From Allobosea sp. BK604 (GTDB lineage Bacteria; Pseudomonadota; Alphaproteobacteria; Rhizobiales; Beijerinckiaceae), in assembly GCF_004341515.1 (NCBI RefSeq), contig NZ_SLZF01000010.1, forward strand, positions 1 to 64,000: 64,000 bases of DNA, in the 5' to 3' direction. Under the pieces are notes generated by a model that ran no database searches, was not told where the DNA came from, and saw nothing but the letters and a program-made list of their open reading frames with translations. The translations under genes and the position numbers were made by a program. Numbering within the stretch: the stretch's first letter is position 1; each line of letters starts with the position of its first letter. Shown here piece by piece: positions 24,765-32,428 of this stretch.

Positions 24765-25592
24765 ATGATCCATACAGAAATCAACGGCGTGAGCCTGCCC
24801 GTGCTGGGCTTCGGAACCTATCACCTGACCGGCCCCGAAGGCGTGAAGGCGATCCGCCACGCACTCGATCTCGGCTACCGCTATCTCGACACCGCGACGC
24901 GCTACGGCAACGAGGAGGAGGTTGGCCAGGCCATCGCCGAGTCGGGGATCGACCGGGATCGCATCTTCCTCGCGACCAAGCTGCGCTATGTCGATCTCGA
25001 CCCCGCCACGATCGAGGACAGGGTCAAGGAGAGCCTGGCCCGGCTGCGCGTCGACCATGTCGACCTGCTGATGCCGCACTGGCCGAGCCCGACCATTCCG
25101 GTCGCCCCGATCATGGAGGCCTTCGCCAGGGTCAGGGACAAGGGCTATGCGACGCATATTGGCGTCAGCAACTTCCCGACCGACCTCATGCGCGAGGCGA
25201 TCAAGGCTTTCGACGGGCCGATCTTTTCCAATCAGGTCGAGTATCACCCGTTCATCGCCCAGAGCGCGGTGCTCGATCAGCTACGGTCCCATGGCATCCT
25301 GCTGACGGCGGCCGTGCCGCTGGCGCGCGGCGCGATCGACGACGAGCCGGTCATTCGCGAGATCGCCGAGAGCTACGGCAAGACGACGGCGCAGATCACC
25401 CTGCGCTGGCTGATCCAGCAGCCGGGCGTGACTGCGATCCCGAAATCGGGGCAGCCCGAGCGGATCAGGCAGAACCTGGAGATTTTCGATTTCGCCCTAT
25501 CCGAGGACGAGATGGCGCGTATCGGCGCGCTGCAGCGCAATCTGCGCCTCGTCGACGTGTCCTGGGCGCCGGTCTGGGACGCGCCGGGCTAG
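24765..25592 (+). CDS. Aldo/keto reductase
   Basis: 275 residues of the TIM-barrel AKR family. The catalytic tetrad is visible as Asp42, Tyr47, Lys72 and His105 (LDTATRYGNE, LATKLRYVD, LMPHWPSP). The C-terminal PKSGQPERIRQN binds NADPH phosphate. It resembles 2,5-diketo-gluconate reductase types. ATG 24765 matches the family's start; an in-frame ATG at 24729 is possible. The TAG stop lies in the CTAG end of dispersed repeat copy 3, an arrangement like that of the SDR at 11547. Confidence 0.92.
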   Translation: MIHTEINGVSLPVLGFGTYHLTGPEGVKAIRHALDLGYRYLDTATRYGNEEEVGQAIAESGIDRDRIFLATKLRYVDLDPATIEDRVKESLARLRVDHVDLLMPHWPSPTIPVAPIMEAFARVRDKGYATHIGVSNFPTDLMREAIKAFDGPIFSNQVEYHPFIAQSAVLDQLRSHGILLTAAVPLARGAIDDEPVIREIAESYGKTTAQITLRWLIQQPGVTAIPKSGQPERIRQNLEIFDFALSEDEMARIGALQRNLRLVDVSWAPVWDAPG

Positions 25593-25697
25593 CGCATTTC
25601 CGCGTTTCTTCGAATCGTGAAAATTCTCTATCTACTTGTTTTTACGCATTTTCTTCACGCGAACCGGTATCCACTTCGCTCGAAAATGCTCTAGCGC
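25589..25697. repeat. Dispersed palindromic repeat element, copy 3
   Basis: About 109 bp from CTAGCGCATTTCCGCG to CGAAAATGCTCTAGCGC. The interior TTTACGCATTTTCTTCACGC and CCGGTATCCACTTCGCTCG are nearly identical to copy 1 at 11448-11550. CTAG ends flank both sides. The left CTAG provides the stop codon of the aldo-keto reductase. Confidence 0.82.
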
Positions 25698-25790
25698 ACG
25701 GGCCCGAAAAGTGGATTGCGGTTTTCGGAAAAGGCTGACGCGAAAACAAGACGCCAGATGATCGAACCGGATACGATATCCGGTCCGATG
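25698..25790. repeat. Second interspersed repeat type with ACCGGATA palindrome
   Basis: Directly after copy 3 comes GGGCCCGAAAAGTGGATTGC and GTTTTCGGAAAAGGCTGACG. Then a perfect palindrome follows, ACCGGATA (25766-25773), CGA, TATCCGGT (25777-25784), and a TCTAAAG end. The GCCCGAAAAG...TTTTCGGAAAAG pattern is a common Rhizobiales intergenic repeat, and the same words occur weakly at 119-130. It separates convergent genes and may terminate transcription. Confidence 0.6.
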
Positions 25791-25806
25791 ATCTAAAGGG
25801 AGTGGT

Positions 25807-26580
25807 TCACGAGGGCCGCTTCCCGCGCTCCGTATAGGCGCCGAGCCCGTCCTTGAGCTCGGCATTGCCGGTCTTGGCCTTGGCGTTCTTGGTCGCGAGC
25901 GCGATGCCGTCCTCATAGCCGAGTTCCTCGCTATGCCGGATGAAGCGCTTGGTTTCCTCAAGCGCTCCCGGCTTGCCGGCGAGGATGCCGGTCAGCGTCT
26001 CGCCCAGCTCTTCCTCGAGTCGTCCAGCCGGAACGACCCGGTTGACGAGGCCGAGCCGCATGGCCTCGGGCGCCAGGAAGGTTCGGCCGGAGAGCAGGAG
26101 GTCGGCGACATCGCGCGAGCGCATCAACTTGAGCAGGCTGGGCGCCGCGCCATATGGCACGATGCCATGCCGCACCTCGGGGAAGCCGAGCTTCGCCGTC
26201 TCCTCGGCGATGGCGATGTCGGTCCAGCCGACGATCATGGTGCCGATGCCGAGGGCGAAGCGCTCGACCACGCTGACGACCGGCTTGGGACAGAAATAGA
26301 TCGCGCGGTTCATGCCCTCCATCAGGTCGTACATGCGCTCGATCTCTTCGGGCGGGGCGCTCTGCAGGGCGGCGAGGTCGTTGAGGTCGCGCCCGGCGCA
26401 GAAGGCGCCCTGCCTGCCGCGCAGCACGACTGCGCGGCAGCTCGCATCCGCGGCGAGCGCCGTCATCTCCGCGACCAGACCGGCCACCATCCGGTTGGAT
26501 AGCGCATTGAGCCGGCCGGGATTGTTCAGCCAGAGCGTCACGATACCCGCTGCGCTGCGCTCGACGTCGATCCCGCTCAT
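25807..26580 (-). CDS. Enoyl-CoA hydratase/isomerase family protein
   Basis: 257 residues of the crotonase fold. GAFCAGRDLNDLA near residue 60 and CPKPVVSVVERFALGIGTMI near residue 100 hold the oxyanion-hole backbone segments. The usual hydratase Glu region reads FPEVRHGIVPYG. The paralogue at 12307-13083 has one Glu (MPEVDVGLAGG) in the same place. It stands alone, downstream of nothing on its strand within 100 nt, and no CoA ligase is adjacent, so the substrate is unknown. Confidence 0.88.
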   Translation of the reverse strand: MSGIDVERSAAGIVTLWLNNPGRLNALSNRMVAGLVAEMTALAADASCRAVVLRGRQGAFCAGRDLNDLAALQSAPPEEIERMYDLMEGMNRAIYFCPKPVVSVVERFALGIGTMIVGWTDIAIAEETAKLGFPEVRHGIVPYGAAPSLLKLMRSRDVADLLLSGRTFLAPEAMRLGLVNRVVPAGRLEEELGETLTGILAGKPGALEETKRFIRHSEELGYEDGIALATKNAKAKTGNAELKDGLGAYTERGKRPS

Positions 26581-26693
26581 GCCATGCTCCTTCCGGCCGA
26601 GGCGGCCGATGCTGTGCGGCCGTTATAGCCGACAAGGCGGAGCGGGATGTTGCGCTGGGCCGATGGCAGCTTTTCGCCCGGCGACCGGTCGGT

Positions 26694-27731
26694 TCAGCGC
26701 AGCGGCGGAGCGTAGAGCACGCCGCCCATGCTCCAGAGCTGGTTAAGGCCGCGCGGAATCCCAAGGCGCGAGCGCACGCCGAGATTGCGCTCATAGATTT
26801 CGGCATAGTTGCCGGAGGCCTTCACGGCGCGCAGTGCGAAGGCATCGTCGAGCCCGAGCATCTTGCCGAGCCCGCCTTCCGCCCCGCTGAACCGGCGCAC
26901 ATCGGGCTTGCCGGAGGCTGCGGCCTCGGCCGTGTTCGCCTGTGTGACGCCGAGTTCCTCGCCATTGATCAGGGCGAAATTCACCCATCTGACGACGTTG
27001 AACCAGGGGAAGTCGTCGGCGCGGGTCACCGGGCCGAGCGGCTCCTTGGAAATGACATCGGGCAGGATGATCGCATCGCCGGGCTTGGGCAGCCTGAGGC
27101 GCTCGGCATAGAGGGCCGACTGGTCGCGGGTCAGGACGTTGCACTGGCCGTTCTGAAAGGCTGCGAGCGTCTCCGAGCTCCGCGGGAAGGCGAACTCCTC
27201 GTATTTCATCGAGTTGGCGCGGAAGAAATCGGCGAGATTGGCTTGCGTCGTCGTGCCCGCCTCGACGCAGACCTTGGCGCCGTCGAGATCGAGCGCCGAG
27301 TCCTTGTTCAGGCTGCGCATCACCATGAAGCCCTGGCCGTCATGGAAGTTGATGCCGGCGAAGGCGAGGCCGAGGCCGGCCTCGCGTTCGAGGGTCCAGG
27401 TCGTATTGCGCGAGAGCAGATCGACCTTGCCCGAGCGCAGGGCCTCGAAACGGTTGCTTGCGGAGAGCGGGACGAATGTGACCTTCGCGGGATCGTCGAA
27501 GATCGCGCCCGCGACGGCACGGCAGAAATCGACGTCGAAGCCCGACCATTGGCCCTGGGCGTTCTGCTCGGAGAAGCCGTAGAGGCCCTCGCTGACGCCG
27601 CATTGCAGCGTGCCGCGCTGCTTGACGGTGTCGAGCGTTCCGGCGGCCGCCGGCAGCGCGAGCGCGCAGAGCGCTGCAGCACCGAGACAGGCGAGGGCGG
27701 AACGAGCGTGAAGCTTGACTGCGTGCAGCAT
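26694..27731 (-). CDS. General L-amino-acid ABC substrate-binding protein (AapJ-like)
   Basis: 345 residues. The signal peptide is cleaved near residue 30 (PAAA/GTL). The mature start TLDTVKQRGTLQCGVSEGL, then GFDVDFCRAVAGAIF, RFEALRSGKVDLLSRNTTWT and CVEAGTTTQANLADFF, is the AapJ/YhdW profile. AapJ binds many L-amino acids for the AapQMP importer. Here no aapQMP genes follow, so the protein is an orphan. AGGGGGATCGCTC precedes ATG 27731; the much longer open frame to 28517 runs through the next gene and is not real. Confidence 0.92.
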   Translation of the reverse strand: MLHAVKLHARSALACLGAAALCALALPAAAGTLDTVKQRGTLQCGVSEGLYGFSEQNAQGQWSGFDVDFCRAVAGAIFDDPAKVTFVPLSASNRFEALRSGKVDLLSRNTTWTLEREAGLGLAFAGINFHDGQGFMVMRSLNKDSALDLDGAKVCVEAGTTTQANLADFFRANSMKYEEFAFPRSSETLAAFQNGQCNVLTRDQSALYAERLRLPKPGDAIILPDVISKEPLGPVTRADDFPWFNVVRWVNFALINGEELGVTQANTAEAAASGKPDVRRFSGAEGGLGKMLGLDDAFALRAVKASGNYAEIYERNLGVRSRLGIPRGLNQLWSMGGVLYAPPLR

Positions 27732-27811
27732 GAGCGATCCCCCTGACGCGGAAAGTCCTGGTTCTGGAAAGTCCCGGTACTGGAAAGTCTTGGCTGTGGA
27801 AGGGCAGGCGC

Positions 27812-28441
27812 CTAGAGGCTGGCGCTGTGCCTGATGATCACCTTGGTGCCGACAGGCACGCGCTCGTAGAGGTCGATGATGTCGCCATTGGCGAGCCGGA
27901 AGCAGCCCGACGAGATCGCCTGACCGATCGTCTCCGGCTGGTTGGTGCCGTGGACACGGAACACGGTCGAGCCGAGATAGAGCGCGCGTGCGCCCATCGG
28001 GTTGCCCGGCCCGCCGGCCATGAAGCGCGGCAGATAGGGCTGGCGCGCGATCATTTCCGGGGGCGGGCGCCAATCCGGCCATTCCGACTTGCGGCTGACC
28101 TGGACCTTGCCGGACCACTGGAAGCCCTCGCGGCCGACGCCGATGCCGTAGCGCAGCGCCTTGCCATTGCCCTGGACGATATAGAGGAAGCGCTCGGAGG
28201 TATGGATGACGACCGTGCCCGGCGCCTCGCTCGAGCGGAACAGCACCATCTGCTTGGCATAGGGGCCTTCGGCATGGACGTCGTCGCCCGAGACGCGGCC
28301 GGGCTCGTCGCCGACATCCATGGTTTCCTCGGAACCCTTCGCCGATCCCTGCGCCGACGCAGGCACCCAGGTCACTGCGGCGAGAGAGAGGGAAAGGCAG
28401 GAAGCGGCGAGCACAGCTCGCGTCAGATCGCGCATCCGCAT
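27812..28441 (-). CDS. L,D-transpeptidase (YkuD/ErfK family), exported
   Basis: 209 residues with an N-terminal signal (residues about 1-32, ending PASAQG). The YkuD domain runs from about 75 to 205 with VIHTSERFLYIVQ at its start and the catalytic HGTNQP...SSGCFRLANGDI motif, where His and the Cys of SSGC carry out transpeptidation. The enzyme makes 3-3 crosslinks or anchors proteins to peptidoglycan meso-DAP. GGAG lies 10 nt before ATG 28441. It is followed by the amino-acid binding protein and preceded by a lipoprotein on the same strand. A second copy of the family is at 62153. Confidence 0.92.
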   Translation of the reverse strand: MRMRDLTRAVLAASCLSLSLAAVTWVPASAQGSAKGSEETMDVGDEPGRVSGDDVHAEGPYAKQMVLFRSSEAPGTVVIHTSERFLYIVQGNGKALRYGIGVGREGFQWSGKVQVSRKSEWPDWRPPPEMIARQPYLPRFMAGGPGNPMGARALYLGSTVFRVHGTNQPETIGQAISSGCFRLANGDIIDLYERVPVGTKVIIRHSASL

Positions 28442-28467
28442 GATTGCTACTCCAGAAAGACCGATAT

Positions 28468-29031
28468 TCAGCACCGCACGTAGACGAAGGTGCCATAGCG
28501 CCGATTGGCGTCGGCATCGATGAAACGCATGGTCATGACGCCGTTCGAGACGGGCTGGATCTCGCGGTCCTGCGGGTCTCCGGCCGGAGCCTCGAAGCCG
28601 ACATAGATCTTGCCGCCCGGGCCGCCCTTGAGCTTCAGCTCATAGGGCTTGGGATCGTCGGCGACATGCATCATCACGCCGTCGGTCGGGCCCTTGGTGA
28701 TGGTGTAGGGCTGGCTGCATTGCGCCTTGGCCTGGGCCTCGGTGCGCTTGCGGTCCTTCTCGGTATGGTAGGAGGCGATGCCCCAGCGGCCGATCAGCCG
28801 CTCATTGGTGAAGCCGGCGGGCGGTGGCGGTGCGGCGCCGACGGAGGGCGCGAGCGCGGTCTCGCTGGTCGAGCCACAGCCGGCGAGCGCCAGTGTCAGC
28901 AGCGTCGCGCCGAGCGCGGAGCATGGTAGCCAACGAAAGGGAATCGCCGTGCGGGTGCCAGTAATCGTGTCTGAACGTGAAGAGAGGGCGGATGAGGCCG
29001 CCGCTTGTCCGGCCCGGTATCGCAGTAGCAC
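28468..29031 (-). CDS. Putative outer-membrane lipoprotein of unknown function
   Basis: 187 residues from a GTG at 29031 with GGGGGGC upstream. The segment ALGATLLTLALAGC is a good lipobox, placing the lipidated Cys at residue 52. The N-terminal extension before the hydrophobic core is long, so a later start is conceivable although no better start codon is in frame. The mature domain (LIGRWGIASYHTEKDRKRTE ... GTFVYVRC) is compact, with paired cysteines, like small beta-barrel lipoproteins found beside cell-wall genes in Rhizobiales. I do not recognise a named family. It is directly upstream of the L,D-transpeptidase on the same strand. Confidence 0.75.
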   Translation of the reverse strand: MLLRYRAGQAAASSALSSRSDTITGTRTAIPFRWLPCSALGATLLTLALAGCGSTSETALAPSVGAAPPPPAGFTNERLIGRWGIASYHTEKDRKRTEAQAKAQCSQPYTITKGPTDGVMMHVADDPKPYELKLKGGPGGKIYVGFEAPAGDPQDREIQPVSNGVMTMRFIDADANRRYGTFVYVRC

Positions 29032-29085
29032 GTCATGCCCCCCAGCGTCTTTTGACCTGTGCCATCATGCGCGGACATTTTTGCG

Positions 29086-29109
29086 GATTTCAAGCCGCTG
29101 TGTGAAATC
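29086..29109. promoter_or_regulatory. Candidate operator of the LysR regulator next to fds (site 1)
   Basis: GATTTCA (29086-29092), a 10-nt spacer, then TGAAATC (29103-29109) is a perfect 7-bp dyad in the 218-nt divergent region upstream of the LysR gene. The downstream edge, TGAAATCAT, recurs upstream of fdsG at 30304-30312, suggesting one protein binds both. Confidence 0.5.
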
Positions 29110-29249
29110 ATGTTCCGGGATGCGCAGGACTGTGCCTGATCCTTGCGGCTCGCGCTTGCGGCGCCGGGCGTTGCAAGTTTCTGAATTGCCGGGAAAACTA
29201 TCCGATGCCACGGGCAGCCGCGGCGCGGAGCTGGATGCGGCCGGATTTC

Positions 29250-30164
29250 ATGATCATTCGCCAACTGGTCTATCTCGACGCGCTGGCCCGCGAGAAGCAT
29301 TTCCGCCGCGCCGCCGAGGCCTGCCATGTCTCGCAGCCGACGCTTTCGGCTGCGATCGTGCAGCTCGAGGAGGAGCTCGGCGTGCTCATCGTCGAGCGCG
29401 GCCGGCGTTTCCAGGGTCTGACCAGGGAAGGCGAGATCGTGCTCGCCCATGCCCGCCGCATCCTCGCCGAAGCCGACCAGATGAAGGACGCCATCGCCGA
29501 GCTGCGTGACGGCGTCAGCGGCAAGATCAGGCTCGGCGCCGTGCCGACCGCACTGCCGATGATCGCGCATATCACCGCGCCGTTCTCGACGCGCTATCCC
29601 GGCGCCTCGCTCACCGTGCTGTCGCTGACCTCGACCGAGATCCAGGACGGAATCGACAATTTCGAGCTCGATGTCGGCTTGACCTATCTCGATAACGAAC
29701 CGCTCGAACGCGTTGTTTCCAAACCGATCTACCAGGAAGCCTATGTGCTGCTGACGCGCGAGGACGGGCCGCTCGGCGAGCGCGAGAGCATCACCTGGGC
29801 GGAAGCCGCGGCGCTGAAGCTCTGCCTGCTCACCTCGGACATGCAGAACCGGCGCATCATCGACGGCATCTTCCGCTCGGTCGGGCACGCGCCGAAGCCG
29901 GCGATCGAGACCAATTCGATCTTCAACCTCTGTTCCCATGCCGGCATCCAGGGAGTCTCCAGCATCGTCTCCTCGCAATTGCTGGAATTCTTCGGCGTGC
30001 CGCTCGGCACCAAGGCGCTGCCGCTGATCGAGCCCGACGCCAAGCGCACGATCGGCCTGATCATGGCCGATCGCCACCCCGCTGCGCCGCTTGCCCGCAA
30101 CCTCTTGGCGATGTCCGGGACGATGGCGGATGCCAGCCTGCCGAGGCGCCCGATCGTTAAATAG
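29250..30164 (+). CDS. LysR family regulator, probably of the formate dehydrogenase operon
   Basis: 304 residues. ATG 29250 gives the standard start MIIRQLVYLDALAREKHFRR, followed by the helix-turn-helix SQPTLSAAIVQLEEELG. The effector domain starts near 90 (GKIRLGAVPTALPMIAHIT). LysR genes next to fds operons are known in other bacteria (FdsR of Cupriavidus). Same orientation, 213 nt upstream of fdsG, and a shared 9-mer in front of both genes support the assignment. Formate or a related signal would be the effector. An alternative is regulation of unrelated cell-wall genes on the other side. Confidence 0.9.
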   Translation: MIIRQLVYLDALAREKHFRRAAEACHVSQPTLSAAIVQLEEELGVLIVERGRRFQGLTREGEIVLAHARRILAEADQMKDAIAELRDGVSGKIRLGAVPTALPMIAHITAPFSTRYPGASLTVLSLTSTEIQDGIDNFELDVGLTYLDNEPLERVVSKPIYQEAYVLLTREDGPLGERESITWAEAAALKLCLLTSDMQNRRIIDGIFRSVGHAPKPAIETNSIFNLCSHAGIQGVSSIVSSQLLEFFGVPLGTKALPLIEPDAKRTIGLIMADRHPAAPLARNLLAMSGTMADASLPRRPIVK

Positions 30165-30299
30165 TTCGCTTCTATCGAAGCCGCCCGACGCGGCTGATCT
30201 TTGCGCATATCAGCGAAAGTTATCAGGGCGCCGCACGAGGTTGGCGGGCCGGCGTCTCGGGTTTTGATAGGTCCTGGCTATTGTGTGGTCGGAACAAAC

Positions 30300-30312
30300 G
30301 ATTTGAAATCAT
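30300..30312. promoter_or_regulatory. Candidate LysR-regulator site in the fdsG leader (site 2)
   Basis: GATTTGAAATC (30300-30310) is a short dyad. Its TGAAATCAT (30304-30312) is identical to the right half of site 1 at 29103-29111. It lies 66 nt upstream of the fdsG ATG, a typical activation position. Confidence 0.4.
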
Positions 30313-30377
30313 CCTAAACTTGCCCATCCTCCCCTGAAACGGCAGGCCGCGTGAACGGCCCGCATGGAGGAGGGACG

Positions 30378-30857
30378 ATGGTCCACTACCCAGCCTGGGA
30401 CCAGGACGAGGCGCGCTCGATCGTGTCGGGCCTGTCTCATCTCGAAGGAGCGACGCTGCCGATCCTGCACGCATTGCAGGAGGAGTTCGGCTATGTCGAT
30501 CCTCAGATCGTGCCCGTCATCGCCGAGGCGCTGAACCTGTCACGGGCCGAGGTCCATGGCGCGATCACCTTCTATCATGATTTCAAGACCTCGCCGGCAC
30601 CGCGCCGGGTGATCAAGCTCTGCCGCGCCGAGGCCTGCCAGGCGCTCGGCTGCGAGGCGGTGGTCGACGAATTGGCGCGTGAGCACGGCATCGATGTCAC
30701 CGCGCTCGCGCATTCCGGCGATATCGCCGTCGAGACCGTCTATTGTCTCGGCAATTGCGCTCTCGGGCCGTCGGCGCTGGTCGATGGCGAGCTGATCGGA
30801 CGGCTCGATGCCGACCGGCTGGCGGCGTTGTGCTCCCGTCACGGAGCCGACGCATGA
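30378..30857 (+). CDS. fdsG: NAD-dependent formate dehydrogenase, gamma subunit
   Basis: 159 residues of the NuoE-like thioredoxin fold. The four [2Fe-2S] ligands lie in two clusters: Cys residues in LCRAEACQALG (about 82-90) and in VYCLGNCALGPSA (about 125-133). It passes electrons between FdsA and the diaphorase FdsB in the soluble cytoplasmic complex that oxidises formate to CO2 and reduces NAD. GGAGGAGGGACG precedes ATG 30378. The fdsB start overlaps the stop by four bases. Confidence 0.95.
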   Translation: MVHYPAWDQDEARSIVSGLSHLEGATLPILHALQEEFGYVDPQIVPVIAEALNLSRAEVHGAITFYHDFKTSPAPRRVIKLCRAEACQALGCEAVVDELAREHGIDVTALAHSGDIAVETVYCLGNCALGPSALVDGELIGRLDADRLAALCSRHGADA

Positions 30858-32419
30858 GCGCCCAATCCGTGAAGGTCTTCGTGCCGGTCGATGCCGCGGC
30901 GCTCTCCGTGGGAGCCGAGGCCGTGGCCAAGGCGGTCGCGCGGGAGGCCGAGGCGCGCGGCCTCGAGGTCGAGATCATCCGCAACGGCACGCGCGGCATG
31001 CTATGGCTGGAGCCGCTGGTCGAGGTCGAGCTGCCCGAGGGGCGCGTCGCCTATGGCCCGGTTGCGGCACGCGATGTGGCCGGCCTGTTCGATGCTGGCT
31101 TCCTGAGCGGCGGCACGCACGCGCTCAGCCTCGGCAAGACCGTGGAACTCGACTGGATGAAGCGCCAGCAGCGCGTCACCTTCGAGCGTATCGGCGTCAC
31201 CGATCCGCTATCGCTGGCCGATTACCGCAGCCATGACGGGCTCAAGGGGCTCCAGTACGCGCTGTCGCTGACCGGCGCCGAGATCGTCGAGATGGTCAAG
31301 GCCTCGGGCCTGCGCGGCCGTGGCGGCGCCGGCTTCCCGACCGGCATCAAGTGGAAGACCGTCCACGACGCCAAGGCCGAGCAGAAATACATCGTCTGCA
31401 ATGCCGACGAGGGCGATAGCGGCACTTTCGCCGACCGCATGCTGATGGAGGGCGACCCCTTCCTGCTGATCGAGGGCATGACCATCGCGGCCGTCGCGGT
31501 CGGCGCGACGCGCGGCTATATCTACCTGCGCTCCGAATATCCGCATGCGCACAAGGCGCTCTCGCGCGCCATCCTCAAGGCCGAGGCGGTCGGGCTGCTC
31601 GGCGATTCCGTGCTCGGCACCGGCCATGCCTTCCATCTCGAGGTCAGGCTGGGCGCCGGCGCCTATATTTGCGGCGAGGAGACCTCGCTGCTCGAAAGCC
31701 TGGAAGGCAAGCGCGCCATTGTCCGCGCCAAGCCGCCGATCCCGGCGCTGAAGGGCCTGTTCGGCAAGCCGACCATCGTCAACAACGTCCTCTCCTTCGC
31801 GGCCGTGCCCTGGATCCTCCAGCACGGCGCCCAGGCCTATGCCGATTACGGCATGGGCCGTTCGCGCGGCACGCTGCCGGTCCAGCTCGGCGGCAACATC
31901 AAGCGCGGCGGGCTGATCGAGCTCGCCTTCGGCATCCCGCTGCGCGAGATCATCGAGGATATGGGCGGCGGCACGCGCTCGGGCCGGCCGATCCGCGCCG
32001 TGCAGGTCGGTGGCCCGCTCGGCGCCTATCTGACGGCGGCACAGCTCGACACGCCGATGGATTACGAGGCGCTCGCCGCCATCAAGGCGATGCTCGGCCA
32101 TGGCGGCATTGTCGTCTTCGACGACACGGTCGACATGGCCAGGCAGGCGCGCTTCGCCTTCGAGTTCTGCGCCAAGGAGAGCTGCGGCAAGTGCACGCCC
32201 TGCCGCATCGGCGCGACACGCGGCGTCGAGGTGATGGACCGCATCATCGCCGGGGTCGAGCGGCCGAAGAACATCGCCGTGCTGCGCGACCTCAACAAGC
32301 TGATGACCGACGCTTCGCTCTGCGCCATGGGCGGCCTGACGCCGATGCCGGTGATGAGCGCGCTCAACCATTTCGCCGAGGATTTCGATCGCCCAAGCCT
32401 GCCGCTGGCGGCCGAATAG
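30854..32419 (+). CDS. fdsB: NAD-dependent formate dehydrogenase, beta (diaphorase) subunit
   Basis: 521 residues. The N-terminal thioredoxin-like domain (about 1-110) is followed by the NuoF-like core: GLRGRGGAGFPTGIKWKT near 150 (NADH and FMN loop), CNADEGDSGTFADR (FMN) and GAYICGEETSLLESLEGK near 275. The [4Fe-4S] motif CGKCTPCRIG is near 442. It transfers electrons from the Fe-S chain to NAD. The start ATGA overlaps fdsG; 9 nt separate it from fdsA. A longer frame from 30743 is an artefact of the overlap. Confidence 0.96.
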   Translation: MSAQSVKVFVPVDAAALSVGAEAVAKAVAREAEARGLEVEIIRNGTRGMLWLEPLVEVELPEGRVAYGPVAARDVAGLFDAGFLSGGTHALSLGKTVELDWMKRQQRVTFERIGVTDPLSLADYRSHDGLKGLQYALSLTGAEIVEMVKASGLRGRGGAGFPTGIKWKTVHDAKAEQKYIVCNADEGDSGTFADRMLMEGDPFLLIEGMTIAAVAVGATRGYIYLRSEYPHAHKALSRAILKAEAVGLLGDSVLGTGHAFHLEVRLGAGAYICGEETSLLESLEGKRAIVRAKPPIPALKGLFGKPTIVNNVLSFAAVPWILQHGAQAYADYGMGRSRGTLPVQLGGNIKRGGLIELAFGIPLREIIEDMGGGTRSGRPIRAVQVGGPLGAYLTAAQLDTPMDYEALAAIKAMLGHGGIVVFDDTVDMARQARFAFEFCAKESCGKCTPCRIGATRGVEVMDRIIAGVERPKNIAVLRDLNKLMTDASLCAMGGLTPMPVMSALNHFAEDFDRPSLPLAAE

Positions 32420-32428
32420 GAGAGACCG

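Noticed and set aside
26694-28517. A 607-codon fusion of the amino-acid binding protein with the preceding transpeptidase region
   Set aside because: The upstream half is the transpeptidase gene read in the wrong frame. The binding protein has its own signal peptide and ribosome site at 27731.
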